A stretch of DNA of 64,000 bases from Panulirus ornatus. Lineage: Eukaryota; Arthropoda; Malacostraca; Decapoda; Palinuridae. The position numbers were made by a program, and so were the translations under genes. The stretch covers positions 11,128,100-11,192,099 of the forward strand of contig NC_092250.1 of NCBI RefSeq assembly GCF_036320965.1. The letters run 5' to 3'. Below the pieces are notes generated by a model. The model worked only from the letters and a program-made list of their open reading frames with translations, was not told where the DNA came from and did not search any database. Of the stretch, positions 1 through 14,534 are shown one piece after another (the first letter of the stretch is position 1; each line of letters opens with the position of its first letter).

Positions 1-780
1 CAAAACACCCTCTTCTGCTCTCTCAACCACACTCTTTTCATTACCACACATCTCTCTTACCCTATTATTACTTACTATTATTACTTACTCGATCAAACCA
101 CTTCACACCACATATTGTCCTCAGACATCTCTTTTCCAGCACATCCACCCTCCTCCACACAACTCTATCCATAGCCCATGCCTCGCAACTATACAACATT
201 ATTGGAGGCACTATTCCTTCAAACATACCCATTTTTTTGCTTTCCATGACAATGTTCTCGACTTCCACACATTCCTCAAGGCTTCCAGAATTTTCGTCCC
301 CTCCCCCACCCTATGATTCACTTCCGCTTCCATGGTTCCATCTACTGCCAAATCCTCTCCCAGATATCTAAAACACTTCACTTCCTCCAGGTTTTCTCCA
401 TTCAAACTTACCTCCCAGTTGACTTGACCCTCAACCTTACTCTACCGAATAACCTTGCTCTTATTGACATTTACTCTCAACTTTCTTCTTTCACACACTT
501 TACCAAACTCAGTCACCAACTTCGGTAGTTTCTCACATGAATTAGCCACCTGAGCTGTATCATCAGCGAAGAAGAACTGACTCACTTCCCAAGCTCTCTC
601 ATCCACAACAGACTGCATACTTGCCCCTCTATCCAAAACTCTTGCATTCACCTCCCTAACAACCCCATCCATAAACAAATTAAACAACCATGGAGAAATC
701 ACACACCCCTGCCGCAAACCTACAGTTACTGAGAACCAATCACTTTTCTCTCTTCCTACACGTACACATGCCTTACATCC

Positions 781-783
<3 letters not shown>
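1..783 (-). mobile_element. LINE family A fragment (RT palm to C-terminal domain)
   Basis: Reading the minus strand from 783 downward gives [22 protein letters not shown] (RT motif B), SQFFFADDTAQVA (motif C, FADD), then NKSKVIR and CFRYLG, in three frames split by frameshifts. The piece is cut by the window start and begins abruptly at an (AT)n tract, as a 5'-truncated LINE does. It is nearly identical to 6823-7579, apart from a roughly 26-bp tandem duplication at about 62-90. This marks it as the left copy of the tandem segment. The clade (RTE/BovB-like) is inferred from the RT and the C-terminal domain seen in better copies. Confidence 0.9.

Positions 784-858
<75 letters not shown>
784..858. 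repeat. (AT)n microsatellite, empty site for an HT repeat
   Basis: Uninterrupted TA dinucleotides. The matching tract in the right-hand copy (7580-7987) is split by a complete HT repeat, so this is the unoccupied version of that site. Confidence 0.9.
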
Positions 859-861
<3 letters not shown>

Positions 862-1188
862 GGCCTTGATTAAGGTATTCAGACGCCCATGCGGTATCTG
901 TTAAAACTGAAAAGAAAATAGATGAAGACGTTCATATCCACCTGCATAAGGTGCTGGTAAGACCACATCTGGAATACCAACCAACTCCACCTCACGCAGA
1001 GCCGCACTAACCATCACAAAATTCCCCGAGCAATCCAAAACAAAGCAATAAGAAGAGCACCCGAGCAGCTGCCACCCTGCCCCACCACAACATAGCAACT
1101 CTAGGCACAGTTTAAGTTGGATTAGATATGATATCTACAAAGGAGCCAAGAATGTCGAGGAATATTTAGATATGATAGAATAACTCGG
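859..1188 (+). mobile_element. Jockey-like LINE 3' remnant
   Basis: The plus strand encodes HKVLVRPHLEY near 946-980. After a frame change it encodes KIPRAIQNKAIRRA near 1015-1060. A RPxLEY motif followed by an IQNKA(L/I)R motif is the usual C-terminal signature of Jockey/CR1-group reverse transcriptases. The RT core is missing and the reading frame is broken. A second copy lies at 7988-8321. The family call rests on these two motifs only. Confidence 0.5.
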
Positions 1189-3513
<2,325 letters not shown>

Positions 3514-3554
<41 letters not shown>

Positions 3555-3584
3555 ATATAAAATATATATGTATATATATTTTAA
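3514..3584. repeat. Noisy AT-rich microsatellite
   Basis: TA repeat broken by A and T runs. The matching tract at 13181-13258 is a clean (TA)n, so the interruptions may be sequencing error. Confidence 0.7.
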
Positions 3585-3715
3585 ATATATATTTTTTCAT
3601 ACTATTCGCCATTTCCCGCGATAGCGAGGTTTAGCGTTAAGAACAGAGGACTGGGCCTTTGAGGGAATATCCTCACCTGGCCCCCTTCTCTGTTCCTTTT
3701 GGAAAAAAAAAAAAA
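3585..3715 (-). mobile_element. HT repeat, tail half (5'-truncated)
   Basis: On the minus strand it reads CCAAAAGGAACAGAGAAGGG, then a run ending in CTCGCTATCGCGGG and AAATGGCGAATAG. It lacks the head half (the TCGTAGAAGGCGACT region) seen in full copies such as 7657-7893. It lies between two AT tracts. Confidence 0.8.
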
Positions 3716-3749
3716 TATTATACATATATATATATATATAAATATATAT

Positions 3750-3780
<31 letters not shown>

Positions 3781-3811
3781 AATTTTATCTATATATTATA
3801 TATATATATAT
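3716..3811. repeat. AT-rich microsatellite
   Basis: Imperfect TA repeat between the HT tail half and the PLE terminal repeat; counterpart of 13386-13492. Confidence 0.8.
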
Positions 3812-5395
3812 ATCTTGGAAGGATCACAATTTAGCGCGTGATCAAGTATATTCGTAGAGTCCACAGAGAAATGAAACACGATAAGTTCCCAAGTGTAATT
3901 TCGTGTAATAATACATCATCAGGGGAGATATATGAAATAAACAAAAGTCGTTGATATTCAAGGAAGAGACGTAGCTAGGACGCCATTTGGTAAACAAGTG
4001 ACTGTCAAAGACAGACAACGAGCGTATCATAAGCCTATTATGTAGACAAGAAGGGGATTTTGTTTACAAATTTTTTCAACAATAAATCTATCCAATATGT
4101 ATAGACCTTCACTGATATCAAGGTAATTCTTTGTGTATTAAATGATAGAAGGTTCAATGATATATCTCGTGGTACCGGAGTTAGAGTTGGGGACTGAGAT
4201 GGCATTACTCCAGTTAATACAATGATCATAATTTAAACAAGACATTTGATTCTTGCCCTGTTCTTATTCTATGTTTATGTTGCTTAAGTCAAACAGAAAG
4301 ATCCTTACACTCTGCCCAACATAAAACTTATCACAATTTCTACATGGCACTTTATAAATTCATGCAGGAGAACTTTCTGGTGAGTTCCTGATTAAGAGAT
4401 TCTTTATAGTATTATTCTTGCTGAGGCAGCATTTACATTAAAGGGTTTATCATTTAAAAGGGGGAACTAAATGATTTTTGGTGACAGCGGGAGGTTTGGG
4501 CCTTCAACTTTAGAAAAAGATTTCTTTGCTAACTTAGGGGATTTTCAATGAAAAATTTAGGGTACTTTTAAATTGGATCCAATGGAATATATCTTCTCAA
4601 ACTCATCATCAATAAACTCTGGACTGCAAATACGTAATGCCCTCAGGAACATAGATTGAAATGTGATAATTTAACTACGTCATGTTAAGATGAGTAATAA
4701 TGGATTATATGTGCTACATTGGGAGGTTTTTGTATATGCTAAACCTAAACTTATTTCCTTATCTACGAATCAGAATCAAAAAATGGTAACATACCATTAT
4801 TTTCATTTTTACCATAGAAAAGTTTGTAAATTTTCATTTGTTGGGTAAAAACAAAGATCATCTATATACCCAAACGAAAATTGCATTGGAGGTAAGATAT
4901 CCTTTATAATTTTTATTTTAAAGAATTTCCCAATATAGATTACTTTTGTACAGGTGAAAGAGGGTTTCCTTGCCATTAAATTCTTGAGTGTTTCTGATTG
5001 GAGTGAAATTCCAGTTTTTATCAAAATTTTATCAGTTCAATAAAAACAGACTTTGAAACAGTTAGATGAAAATTTATCCAAGGCATCAAAACAAAATCAT
5101 AAAAGGTCTCAACTGGAAATTTGTGAACAGCGAGGAAAAAACAAAGTAAAAGTTTAAAATCGAATTTAAAATTTATATTATTTAAACTTTTAATAAATCT
5201 ACTTGTTCGTGTATTGATTTTTGTATTTACCCCCAAAGGGCTTAATAAAGAAATAAAAAATTTGACAAATTTTTTTATGAGGGCCTACTAACTCATACAG
5301 ATCTTGCTGGAAAATTTGGTTTTGTGTTTTGATAAGTCCATCTTGTATGGCAATGAAGGGGACAAAAATGACAAACTTTTGATAAGAGAACCCTT
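3812..5395 (-). mobile_element. Penelope-like element, left (noisy) copy
   Basis: Colinear with 13493-15118, which encodes RT and GIY-YIG pieces. Here the frames are broken by many one-base gains and losses, often a lone base replaced by its neighbour or a homopolymer lengthened. The terminal repeat (3812-4010) still shows the CTGATGA and GAAA elements on the minus strand, near 3884-3928. Recognisable protein pieces include FGYIDDLCFYPTN near 4840-4880. The breaks look like poor consensus quality rather than old mutation. Confidence 0.75.
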
Positions 5396-6162
5396 ACTTT
5401 TCAACAAAAATTAAAAACACCCGAACCTTCTACCCCCCCCAAACCCTTTTGACTCACTTTACTTCCATGGTTTCAGCGCTATAAGTCCATTCCCCGATTC
5501 TAAAACATTCACTTCCTCCAGTTTTTCTCCTTAATACTCACATCCCAAAAACTTTTCCTAACCCCGTAAACCCAATAAAATTGACTTATTTAAATTTACG
5601 CCAACTTTTTTTTTCCAAACACTTTTCCAAATCAGTCACCAATTTTTGCAGTTTCTCACTGAATCAGAAACAGTGCTGTTCATCGCGAACAACGGGGTTT
5701 ATCCCGGTCCTCTACCCAAAGACTGCATGTCGCTCCTCTCTCCAAACTCTTGCATTACTTCCCCGCTACCTATCCCTAAACCAATTAACAACCACGGGAC
5801 ATCACACATCCCTACCGCAGACCGATTTCATTGAAACCTATCATTCTCTTCTGCAGCTTGCCTCAGACAACATATATTAAGACATTCTTTAAAGCATCTT
5901 TGTCATCCCTATCATATGCCTTCTCCAGATCCATAAAAGCACATACATCTGCTTTTCAAAATATTTTCACAACTTCCCCAAGCAGTCCCTGACCCACACA
6001 TCCTTACTAGTTTTGAAACCACTGCTCCTCCCTAATTTGTCCTGTATATGCTGTCACCCTCTCGTCAGTTCCCCCCCATACAATTTTCCCGGACACTAAA
6101 CAAACTTTGCCTTGCTTTGAAAAGTTACCTTTAAACCCCTTTTTTCCTTTTCCAGTGCACTG
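5396..6162 (-). mobile_element. LINE A-related RT fragment (B), left noisy copy
   Basis: Matches 15119-about 15925 and covers the RT fingers-to-palm region on the minus strand, again with frequent homopolymer-type differences. Near 6155-6170 the sequence passes directly into the 3' tail of another LINE, whereas the right copy continues through the RT to 16473. I place the tandem-duplication junction here. Confidence 0.75.
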
Positions 6163-7576
6163 TACATTTGCTTTGTCGCTGTCTCCCGCGTTAGCGAGGT
6201 AGCGCAAGGAAACAGACGAAAGAATGGCCCAACCCACCCACATACACATGTATATATATACACGTCCACACACGCAAATATACATACCTATATATCTCAA
6301 TGTTTATATATATATACACACACAGATATATACATATATACACATGTACATAATTCTTACTGTCTGCCTTTATTCATTCCCATTGCCACCCGCCACACAT
6401 GAAATAACAACCCCCTCCCCCGCCGCATGTGCGCGAGGTAGCGCTAGGAAAAGATAACAAAAGCCACATTCGTTCAAACTCAGTCTCTAGCTGTCATGTA
6501 TAATGCTCTGAAGCCACAGGTACCTTTCCACATCCAGGCCCCAAAGAACTTTCCATGGTTTACCCCAGACGCTTCGCATGCCCTGGTTCAATCCATTGAG
6601 AGCACGTCGACCCCGGTATACCACATCGTCCCAATTCACTCTATTCCTTGCACGCATTTCACCCTCCTGCATGTTTAGGCCCCGATCACTCAAAATCTTT
6701 TTCACTCCATCTTTCCACCTCCAATTTGGTCTCCCACTTCTCCTCGTTCCCTCCATCTCTGACACATATATCCTCTTTGTCAATCTTTCCTCACTCATTC
6801 TCTCCATGTAACCAAACCATTTCAAAACACCCTCTTCTGCTCTCTCAACCACACTCTTTTCATTACCACACATCTCTCTTACCCTCGATCAAACCACTTC
6901 ACACCACATATTGTCCTCAGACATCTCTTTTCCAGCACATCCACCCTCCTCCACACAACTCTATCCATAGCCCATGCCTCGCGACTATACAACATTGTTG
7001 GAGGCACTTTTCCTTCAAACATACCCATTTTCTTGCTTTCCATGACAATGTTCTCGACTTCCACACATTCTTCAAGGCTTCCAGAATTTTCGCTCCCTCC
7101 CCCACCCTATGATTCACTTCCGCTTCCATGGTTCCATCTACTGCCAAATCCACTCCCAGATATCTAAAACACTTCACTTCCTCCAGGTTTTCTCCATTCA
7201 AACTTACCTCCCAGTTGACTTGACCCTCAACCTTACTCTACCGAATAACCTTGCTCTTATTGACATTTACTGTCAACTTTCTTCTTTCACACACTTTACC
7301 AAACTCAGTCACCAACTTCGGTAGTTTCTCACATGAATTAGCCACCTGAGCTGTATCATCAGCGAAGAAGAACTGACTCACTTCCCAAGCTCTCTCATCC
7401 ACAACAGACTGCATACTTGCCCCTCTATCCAAAACTCTTGCATTCACCTCCCCAACAACCCCATCCATAAACAAATTAAACAACCATGGAGAAATCACAC
7501 ACCCCTGCCGCAAACCTACAGTCACTGAGAACCAATCACTTTCCTCTCTTCCTACACGTACACATGCCTTACATCC

Positions 7577-7579
<3 letters not shown>
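6163..7579 (-). mobile_element. LINE family A, 5'-truncated, long 3' UTR
   Basis: The 3' tail is at 6168 (minus strand ...GCGGGAGACAGCGACAAAG). It is followed by a long GT-rich 3' UTR to about 6490, then coding sequence for the C-terminal domain. That domain includes LKWFGYMERMSEERLTKRIY and WRWKDGVKKIL (6487-6873). The RT palm with FADD is at 7238-7525. Frameshifts near 6880 and 7200 break the frame. The 5' end stops at an (AT)n tract. Confidence 0.92.
6487..6873 (-). pseudogene. LINE A ORF, C-terminal domain
   Basis: A 128-residue piece of the LINE protein downstream of the RT. It carries the WFGxMERM block and a basic RRSGRPNWRWKDGVKK block, both typical of the RTE/BovB-type C-terminus. 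It continues past the YRG site, where the short-UTR subfamily has a stop, to [15 protein letters not shown] and ends at CIIHDS-like residues. No function is assigned to this domain. Confidence 0.8.

Positions 7580-7656
<77 letters not shown>
7580..7656. repeat. (AT)n microsatellite
   Basis: TA repeat that abuts the 5' end of the LINE copy on its left and the HT head (CCCTGGGGATAGG) on its right. Confidence 0.95.
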
Positions 7657-7658
<2 letters not shown>

Positions 7659-7893
7659 CCCTGGGGATAGGGAGAAAGAATACTTCCCACGTATTCCCTG
7701 CGTGTCGTAGAAGGCGACTAAAAGGGGAGGGAGCGGGGGGCTGGAAATCCTCCCCTCTCAATTTTTTTTAATTTTCCAAAAGAAGGAACAGAGAAGGGGG
7801 CCAGGTGAGGATATTCCCTCAATGGCCCAGTCCTGTGTTCCTAACGCTACCTCGCTAACGCGGGAAATGGCGAATAGTTTGAAAAAAAAAAAA
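7657..7893 (+). mobile_element. HT repeat, full copy
   Basis: The head is CCCTGGGGATAGGGAGAAAG followed by TCGTAGAAGGCGACTAAAAG and a GC-rich block. The middle is AAAAGAAGGAACAGAGAAGG. The tail is CTACCTCGCTAACGCGGGAA then ATGGCGAATAG and an A run. Both ends meet (AT)n. The head resembles the LINE A 5' UTR at 25719-25910 and the tail resembles the LINE A 3' end. There is no coding capacity. Confidence 0.88.
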
Positions 7894-7895
7894 AT

Positions 7896-7987
<92 letters not shown>
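7894..7987. repeat. (AT)n microsatellite
   Basis: TA repeat following the A-rich tail of the HT copy. Together with 7580-7656 it corresponds to the single tract at 784-858. Confidence 0.95.
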
Positions 7988-7989
<2 letters not shown>

Positions 7990-8321
7990 GGCCTTGATTA
8001 AGGTATTCAGACGCCCATGCGGTATCTGTTAAAACTGAAAAGAATATACATGAAGACGTTCATATCCACCTGCATAAGGTGCTGGTAAGACCACATCTGG
8101 AATACCCACCAATTCCACCTCACGCAGAGCCGCACTAACCATCACAAAATTCCCCGAGCAATCCAAAACAAAGCAATAAGAAGAGCACCCGAGCAGCTGC
8201 CACCCTGCCCCACCACAACATAGCAACTCCAGGCACAGTTTAAGTTGGATTAGATATGATATCTACAAAGGAGCCAAGAATGTCGAGGAATATCTAGATA
8301 TGATAGAATAAGACGGTATAT
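7988..8321 (+). mobile_element. Jockey-like LINE 3' remnant, second copy
   Basis: Nearly identical to 859-1188. Here the motif reads VRPHLEYPPIPPH, closer to the family pattern than the left copy, followed one frame over by KIPRAIQNKAIRRA and a stop soon after. It is a non-functional end fragment of a second LINE clade. Confidence 0.5.
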
Positions 8322-8531
8322 ATTTTTTTTTTTTTTTTTATTTTTTTATACTTTGTCGCTGTCTCCCGCGTTTGCGAGGTAGCGCAAGGAAATAGACGAA
8401 AGAAATGGCCCAACCCCCCCCATACACATGTATATACATACGTCCACACACGCAAATATACATACCTACACAGCTTTCCATGGTTTACCCCAGACGCTTC
8501 ACGTGCCTTGATTCAATCCACTGACAGCACG

Positions 8532-9074
8532 TCAGCCCCGGTATACCACATCGCTCCAATTCACTCTGTTCCTTGCCCTCCTTTCACCCTCCTGCATGTT
8601 CAGGCCCCGATCACACAAAATCTTTTTCACTCCATCTTTCCACCTCCAATTTGGTCTCCCTCTTCTCCTTGTTCCCTCCACCTCCGACACATATATCCTC
8701 TTGGTCAATCTTTCCTCACTCATTCTCTCCATGTGCCCAAACCACTTCAAAACACCCTCTTCTGCTCTCTCAACCACGCTCTTTTTATTTCCACACATCT
8801 CTCTTACCCTTACGTTACTCACTCGATCAAACCACCTCACACCACACATTGTCCTCAAACATCTCATTTCCAGCACATCCATCCTCCTGCGCACAACTCT
8901 ATCCATAGCCCACGCCTCGCAACCATACAACATTGCTGGAACCACTATTCCTTCAAACATACCCATTTTTGCTTTCCGAGATAATGTTCTCGACTTCCAC
9001 ACATTCTTCAAGGCCCCCAGAATTTTCGCCCCCCTCCCCCACCCTATGATCCACTTCCGCTTCCATGGTTCCAT
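8532..9074 (-). pseudogene. LINE A ORF, C-terminal domain piece
   Basis: 180 residues from GWGRGAKILGALKNVWK to WSDVVYRG and a TGA stop. It is separated from the RT part by a one-base insertion in a C run near 9030. It contains MLYGCEAWAMDRVVRRR, CGVRWFDRVSNVRVREMCG and LKWFGHMERMSEERLTKRIY, the order usual for this clade downstream of the palm and thumb. Confidence 0.88.
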
Positions 9075-10281
9075 CCGCTGCCAGATCCACTCCCAGATAT
9101 CTAAAACACTTCACTTCCTCCAGTTTTTCTCCATTCAAACTCACCTCCCAATTGACTTGACCCTCAACCCTACTGTACCTAATAACCTTGCTCTTATTCA
9201 CATTTACTCTTAACTTTCTTCTTCCACACACTTTACCAAACTCAGTCACCAGCTTCTGCAGTTTCACACATGAATCAGCCACCAGCGCTGTGTCGTCAGC
9301 GAACAACAACTGACTCACTTCCCAAGCTCTCTCATCCCCAACAGACTTCATACTTGCCCCTCTTTCCAAAACTCTTGCATTTACCTCCCTAACAACCCCA
9401 TCCATAAACAAATTAAACAACCATGGAGACATCACACACCCCTGCCGCAAACCTACATTCACTGAGAACCAATCACTTTCCTCTCTTCCTACACGTACAC
9501 ATGCCTTACATCCTCGATAAAAACTTTTCACTGCTTCTAACAACTTTCTTCCCACACCATATATTCTTAATACCTTCCACAGAGCATCTCTATCAACTCT
9601 ATCATATGCCTTCTCCAGATCCATAAATGCTACATACAAATCCATTTGCTTTTCTAAGTATTTCTCACATACATTCTTCAAAGCAAACACCTGATCCACA
9701 CATCCTCTACCACTTCTGAAACCACACTGCTCTTCCCCAATCTGATGCTCTGTACATGCCTTCACCCTCTCAATCAATACTTTCCCATAAAATTTACCAG
9801 GAATACTCAACAAACTTATACCTCTGTAATTTGAGCACTCACTCTTATCCCCTTTGCCTTTGTACAATGTCACTATGCACGCATTCCGCCAATCCTCAGG
9901 CACCTCACCATGAGTCATACATACATTAAATAACCTTACCAACCAGTCAACAATACAGTCACCCCCTTTTTTAATAAATTCCACTGCAATACCATCCAAA
10001 CCTGCTGCCTTGCCGGCTTTCATCTTCCGCAAAGCTTTCACTACCTCTTCTCTGTTTACCAAATCATTTTCCCTAACCCTCTCACTTTGCACACCACCTC
10101 GACCAAAACACCCTATATCTGCCACTCTATCATCAAACACATTCAACAAACCTTCGAAATACTCACTCCATCTCCTTCTCACATCACCACTACTTGTTAT
10201 CACCTCCCCATTTGCGCCCTTCACTGAAGTTCCCATTTGCTCCCTTGTCTTACGCACTTTATTTACCTCCTTCCAGAACAT
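8953..10281 (-). pseudogene. LINE A ORF, reverse transcriptase core
   Basis: 442 residues covering the [20 protein letters not shown] and EDWRNACIVTLYKGKGDKS are the fingers, EEQCGFRSGRGCVDQVFAL is motif 3, and YVAFMDLEKAYDRVDR is motif A. GLRQGCVMSPWLFNLFMDG is motif B and SQLLFADDTALVADS is the catalytic FADD. All catalytic aspartates are present, but the frame is lost on both sides. The role would be target-primed reverse transcription. Confidence 0.9.
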
Positions 10282-10301
10282 CTTTTTATTCTCCCTAAGA
10301 T

Positions 10302-10652
10302 TTACTTATAGTCTCTCACCCCAACTCTCATTTGCCCTTTTTTCACCTCTTGCACTTTTCTCTTGACCTCCTGTCTCTTTCTTTTATACATCTCCCACTC
10401 AATTGCATTTTTTCCCTGCAAAAATCGTCCAAATGCCTCTCTCTTCTCTTTCACTAATACTCTTACTTCTTCATCCCACCACTCACTACCCTTTCTAATC
10501 AACCCACCTCCCACTCTTCTCATGCCACAAGCATCTTTTGCGCAATCCATCACTGATTCCCTAAATACATCCCATTCCTCCCCCACACCCCTTACTTCCA
10601 TTGTTCTCACCTTTTTCCATTCTTTACTCAGTCTCTCCTGGTACTTCCTCAC
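10302..10652 (-). pseudogene. LINE A ORF, linker between endonuclease and RT
   Basis: 116 residues beginning MRKYQERLSKEWKKVR. They include GSEWWDEEVRVLVKEKREAF and a basic KRKRQEVKRKVQEVKK stretch that could form a coiled coil. The same linker is present in 34221-34928 and 48858-49124. Confidence 0.8.
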
Positions 10653-10842
10653 ACAGGTCTCCTTCTCAAGCTCACTTTCCTTTCACCACCCTCTTCACCC
10701 CAACATTCACTCTTCTTTTCTGAAAACCCATACAAATCTTCACCTTAGCCTCCACAAGATAATGATCAGACATCCCTCCAGTTGCACCTCTCAGCACATT
10801 AACATCCAAAAGTCTCTCTTTCGCACGCCTGTCAATTAACAC

Positions 10843-11102
<260 letters not shown>

Positions 11103-11105
<3 letters not shown>

Positions 11106-13177
11106 CACTATAGCAAGAAGGGCTAAGGAAAACAAGTATCACAAACACACGACATGCAACGCACAAATAGTACTTAAACAAAAACCACTAGCATAAACAA
11201 CGCCACTCAAACAAAAAGACACAGTTAACAGAACGCATGAAACACAGATATCGTCACCATTGTTTGTCGAGTTCAGCTGCTTTCCACTTCCCTTGTATTT
11301 CCCTTCGTGACCCTTTCGAAAATTTCCGTCCGTCATTTTTCCCTTGCCTTTTGATATGTCCCAAGGGACAAATACTTACATTTCTGACTACCACTAGTGC
11401 CCCTGGTGATGAAAGAGTGAACTTCCACAATCCTGCAGAAACACTGAGGAAAAAATGATAAAGGCATTTGCTTGAAGGCAACTCATCCGAACACATATTT
11501 GATTCAGGATATCTCTCATCTTCACACATACCAGCCAGGACAATATATACAACAATCAGCGTCATTTATAGACTCATATCCATCCTGTTCACTATAGTAT
11601 TGTACTCCAATACTCCTTGTAATAGTATACCATCCATTATTTTCTCCTCACTCTTATTATGTACCATGATTGCGTCTTTTATGATCCATGTTGTCTTGCC
11701 CTTATGTGACGTAGCGAAGTGGAGTCTAAGAAAGCATAATATTGCGTTATGAAGGTGTTGACTTGGGATATGGTTGATACGTTTTCCTTCTTTTTTTCAG
11801 TCATAGAATTACAGGTGTAGGTATAGCTGTAGATAGTGATGGCTCAGCTAGTGGAAGAATGAGATTACTAAGAACACTTCTGTGTAGTACACGAAAAACA
11901 GAAAGATTTTAAAGCAGGAAATAAAACGTCAAAGACAAGAGAAATAAGTTTATAACGACCTAGTAAGTGTCGTTATATTTAACAGATAAGGAATCGTGAT
12001 TTCTCCTTTCCCTGCAACGTACGAGAGAGATAACCGCTTAGTGGATGGCTCAACACTCTTTAAAGAATTAAGGACTACATCATCAAGGAGGGGGTCACAA
12101 TATGTCATGTGCGTTAATACTGACGGCATTACGAAAGTGTCCTTTCGAACGCATACACGTCTGGACTCCAGTCAAGTGCAACCTGACCTGTGTGAATCAT
12201 TCTAACACAACGAAAATATGTAATTATAGACTACAGCAGCCTCTACCGAGCTATCATCAGCGGAAGAATTAGCGTTAGCCCTGCTGAGCTGTTGGTTATT
12301 CCCAGATGTGACAGAGCAGAGCTAAGAACTCGCTCCACCCACTCAGGCTTCACAACGAAGAACAGTCATCACAATCTATTTCCTCAGCGAGGTGTTCCGA
12401 TACTTTATCTTCGTTTCAAATATCCCGACATATGGTCAATATCAGCAATATTTTGTTTGATTTGTACACAATAATGATGCAGGAACTCTCTCACCCAAAC
12501 AAATAATGTTCGTATAAAATGGATATACGTCATTACCTTTACAAACTAGTAAGCTGATATACCAATTAGAGGCAATAAAACTCTTGTCTTCATTGTTACC
12601 AGTGATATTGATATAGAAACTCTTGCTGCAGAAAAACAGCAATGAACAAAGACATTCTTAGACTAGAAATGAGTAAATTATTAATAATCTCTTTGTTCCA
12701 AATTACAGAAAAAAAGATATATGAGAATATTTAAGATGAAATAAGTGACTTTAAGTAACTGGAGAAATCTCCTCGATCTTTGTCAGTACGGGTGAAAGGG
12801 ACGACTTAAAAGGGATGTAAAGTATTTTTTGAAAATATTTTCTCTTCGGGAAAACCATAAGAACCGCAAAACCTTAAAACCAGCCCCTATGACAAGTTCT
12901 TTCCTTCATTTTATGATATAGTTTTTTGTTTCGTAAGAAAGGAAAGGAATACAAGAAATTTAGGTCAACGGCAGACAGTGACGGTTGCCTATGATTCAGA
13001 GAAAACGGAAGGAAAGAAAAAATGAGCATAAAATAATGGAAACACGCTAGGGAAAAAAATATATCCCAAGCGTTCCAACAATCCCAGGGAATTCTTCAAT
13101 ACATGAGAGAAAGAGAAGATACATTAGGCCTAATTTCCGGCTAACACTATAAATCAAACGACGACAGCGTAAAATGG

Positions 13178-13180
<3 letters not shown>
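11103..13180. other. Low-copy segment, right copy, no gene recognised
   Basis: Clean counterpart of 1424-3513. Short open frames occur, such as 11254-11565 (-) and 12442-12642 (-), but none has domain-like composition or a known motif. I see no RNA gene. Confidence 0.6.
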
Positions 13181-13254
<74 letters not shown>

Positions 13255-13258
13255 TATA
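13181..13258. repeat. (AT)n microsatellite
   Basis: Clean TA array between the low-copy segment and the HT tail half. Confidence 0.95.
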
Positions 13259-13385
13259 TTTTTTTTCATACTATTCGCCATTTCCCCGCGATAGCGAGGT
13301 AGCGTTAAGAACAGAGGACTGGGCCTTTGAGGGAATATCCTCACCTGGCCCCCTTCTCTGTTCCTTCTTTTGGAAAAAAAAAAAA
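13259..13385 (-). mobile_element. HT repeat, tail half
   Basis: Minus strand: a run of Ts, CCAAAAGAAGGAACAGAGAA, and CCCTCAAAGGCCCAGTCCTC. It ends in CTACCTCGCTATCGCGGGG and AAATGGCGAATAGT. The head is absent, so it is a 5'-truncated copy. Same site as 3585-3715. Confidence 0.85.
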
Positions 13386-13413
13386 AATATATATATATAC
13401 ATATATATATATG

Positions 13414-13492
<79 letters not shown>
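13386..13492. repeat. (AT)n microsatellite
   Basis: TA array with two short interruptions, directly abutting the outer edge of the PLE terminal repeat (TTGGAAAGGATCACAA). Confidence 0.95.
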
Positions 13493-13494
<2 letters not shown>

Positions 13495-13569
13495 TGGAAA
13501 GGATCACAATTTAGCGCGTGATCAAGTATATTCGTATGAGTCCACAGAGAAATGAAACACGATAAGTTC

Positions 13570-13612
13570 CCAAGTGTAATTTCGTGTAATAATCACATCA
13601 TCAGGGGAGATA
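13570..13612 (-). ncRNA. Degenerate hammerhead-like motif in PLE terminal repeat
   Basis: Minus strand CTCCCCTGATGATGTGATTA followed by TTACACGAAA and TTACACTTGGG. The CTGATGA and GAAA core boxes and helix II are kept. Helix III (AGTGCACT in better copies) is mutated to ATTACACT and would not pair. Confidence 0.4.
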
Positions 13613-13825
13613 TATGAAATAAACATAAGTCAGTTGATATTCAAGGAAGAGACGTAGCTAGGACGCCATTTGGTAAACAAGTGACTGTCAAAGACAGACA
13701 ACGAGCGTATCATAAGCCTATTATGTAGACAAGAAGGGGAAATTGTTTACAAATTTTTTCAACAATAAATCTATCCAATATGTATAGACCTTCACTGATA
13801 TCAAGGTAATTCTTTGTGTATTCAA

Positions 13826-14035
13826 TTATAGAAGGTTCAATGATATATCTCGTGGTACCGGAGTTAGAGTTGATGACTGAGATGGCATTACTCCAGTTAA
13901 TACAATGATCATAATTTTAAACAAGACATTTGATTCTTGTCCTGTTCTTATTCTATGTTTATGTTGCTTAAGTCGAACAGAAAGATCCTTACCACTCTGC
14001 CCAACATAAAACTTATCACAATTTCTACATGGCAC
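13826..14035 (-). pseudogene. PLE GIY-YIG endonuclease domain
   Basis: The protein piece reads PCRNCDKFYVGQSGKDLSVR then LKQHKHRIRTGQESNVLF. The CxxC pair just before FYVGQ, the YVG core, and the R of VRLKQHK match the Penelope-type GIY-YIG domain, which nicks target DNA. A frameshift follows. The C-terminal part of the domain (IEYTKNYLDISEGLYILDRF-like) continues in another frame toward 13740. Confidence 0.85.
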
Positions 14036-14044
14036 TTTATAAAT

Positions 14045-14335
14045 TCATGCAGGAGAACTTTCTGGTGAGTTCCTGATTAAGAGATTCTTTATAGTATTAT
14101 TCTTGCTGAGGGCAGCATTTACATTAAAGGGTTTATCATTAAAAGGGGGAACTAAATGATTTTTGGTGACAGCGGGAGGTTTGCCTTCAACTTTAGAAAA
14201 AGATTTCTTTGCTAACTTAGGGGATTTATCAATGAAAAATTTAGGGTACTTTAACTTGGATCCAATGGAATATATCTTCTCAAACTCATCATCAATAAAC
14301 TCTGGACTGCAAATACGTAATGCCCTCAGGAACAT
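14045..14335 (-). pseudogene. PLE segment between RT and endonuclease
   Basis: 96 residues starting MFLRALRICSPEFIDDEFEK, then a lysine-rich stretch. The pattern RALRICSPEF...DEFEKI is the typical thumb/linker region of Penelope-like proteins. A short gap with stops separates it from the endonuclease at 14035. Confidence 0.8.
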
Positions 14336-14534
14336 AGATTGAAATGATGATAATTTAACTACGTCATGTTAAGATGAGTAATAATGGATATATATGTGCA
14401 TACATTGGTAGGTTTTCTGTATATGCTAAACCTAAACTTATTTCCTTATCTACGAATCATGCAATCAAAAAATGGTAACATACCATTATTTTCATTTTCT
14501 ACCATAGAAATGTTTGTAAATTTTCATTTGTTGG

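Noticed and set aside
8596..9213. 205-codon open frame on the strand opposite the LINE, repeated in similar form at 29315, 36182, 46711 and 59672
   Set aside because: It recurs only because it is antisense to the conserved LINE C-terminal coding sequence; no domain, and it ends where the LINE frame changes.
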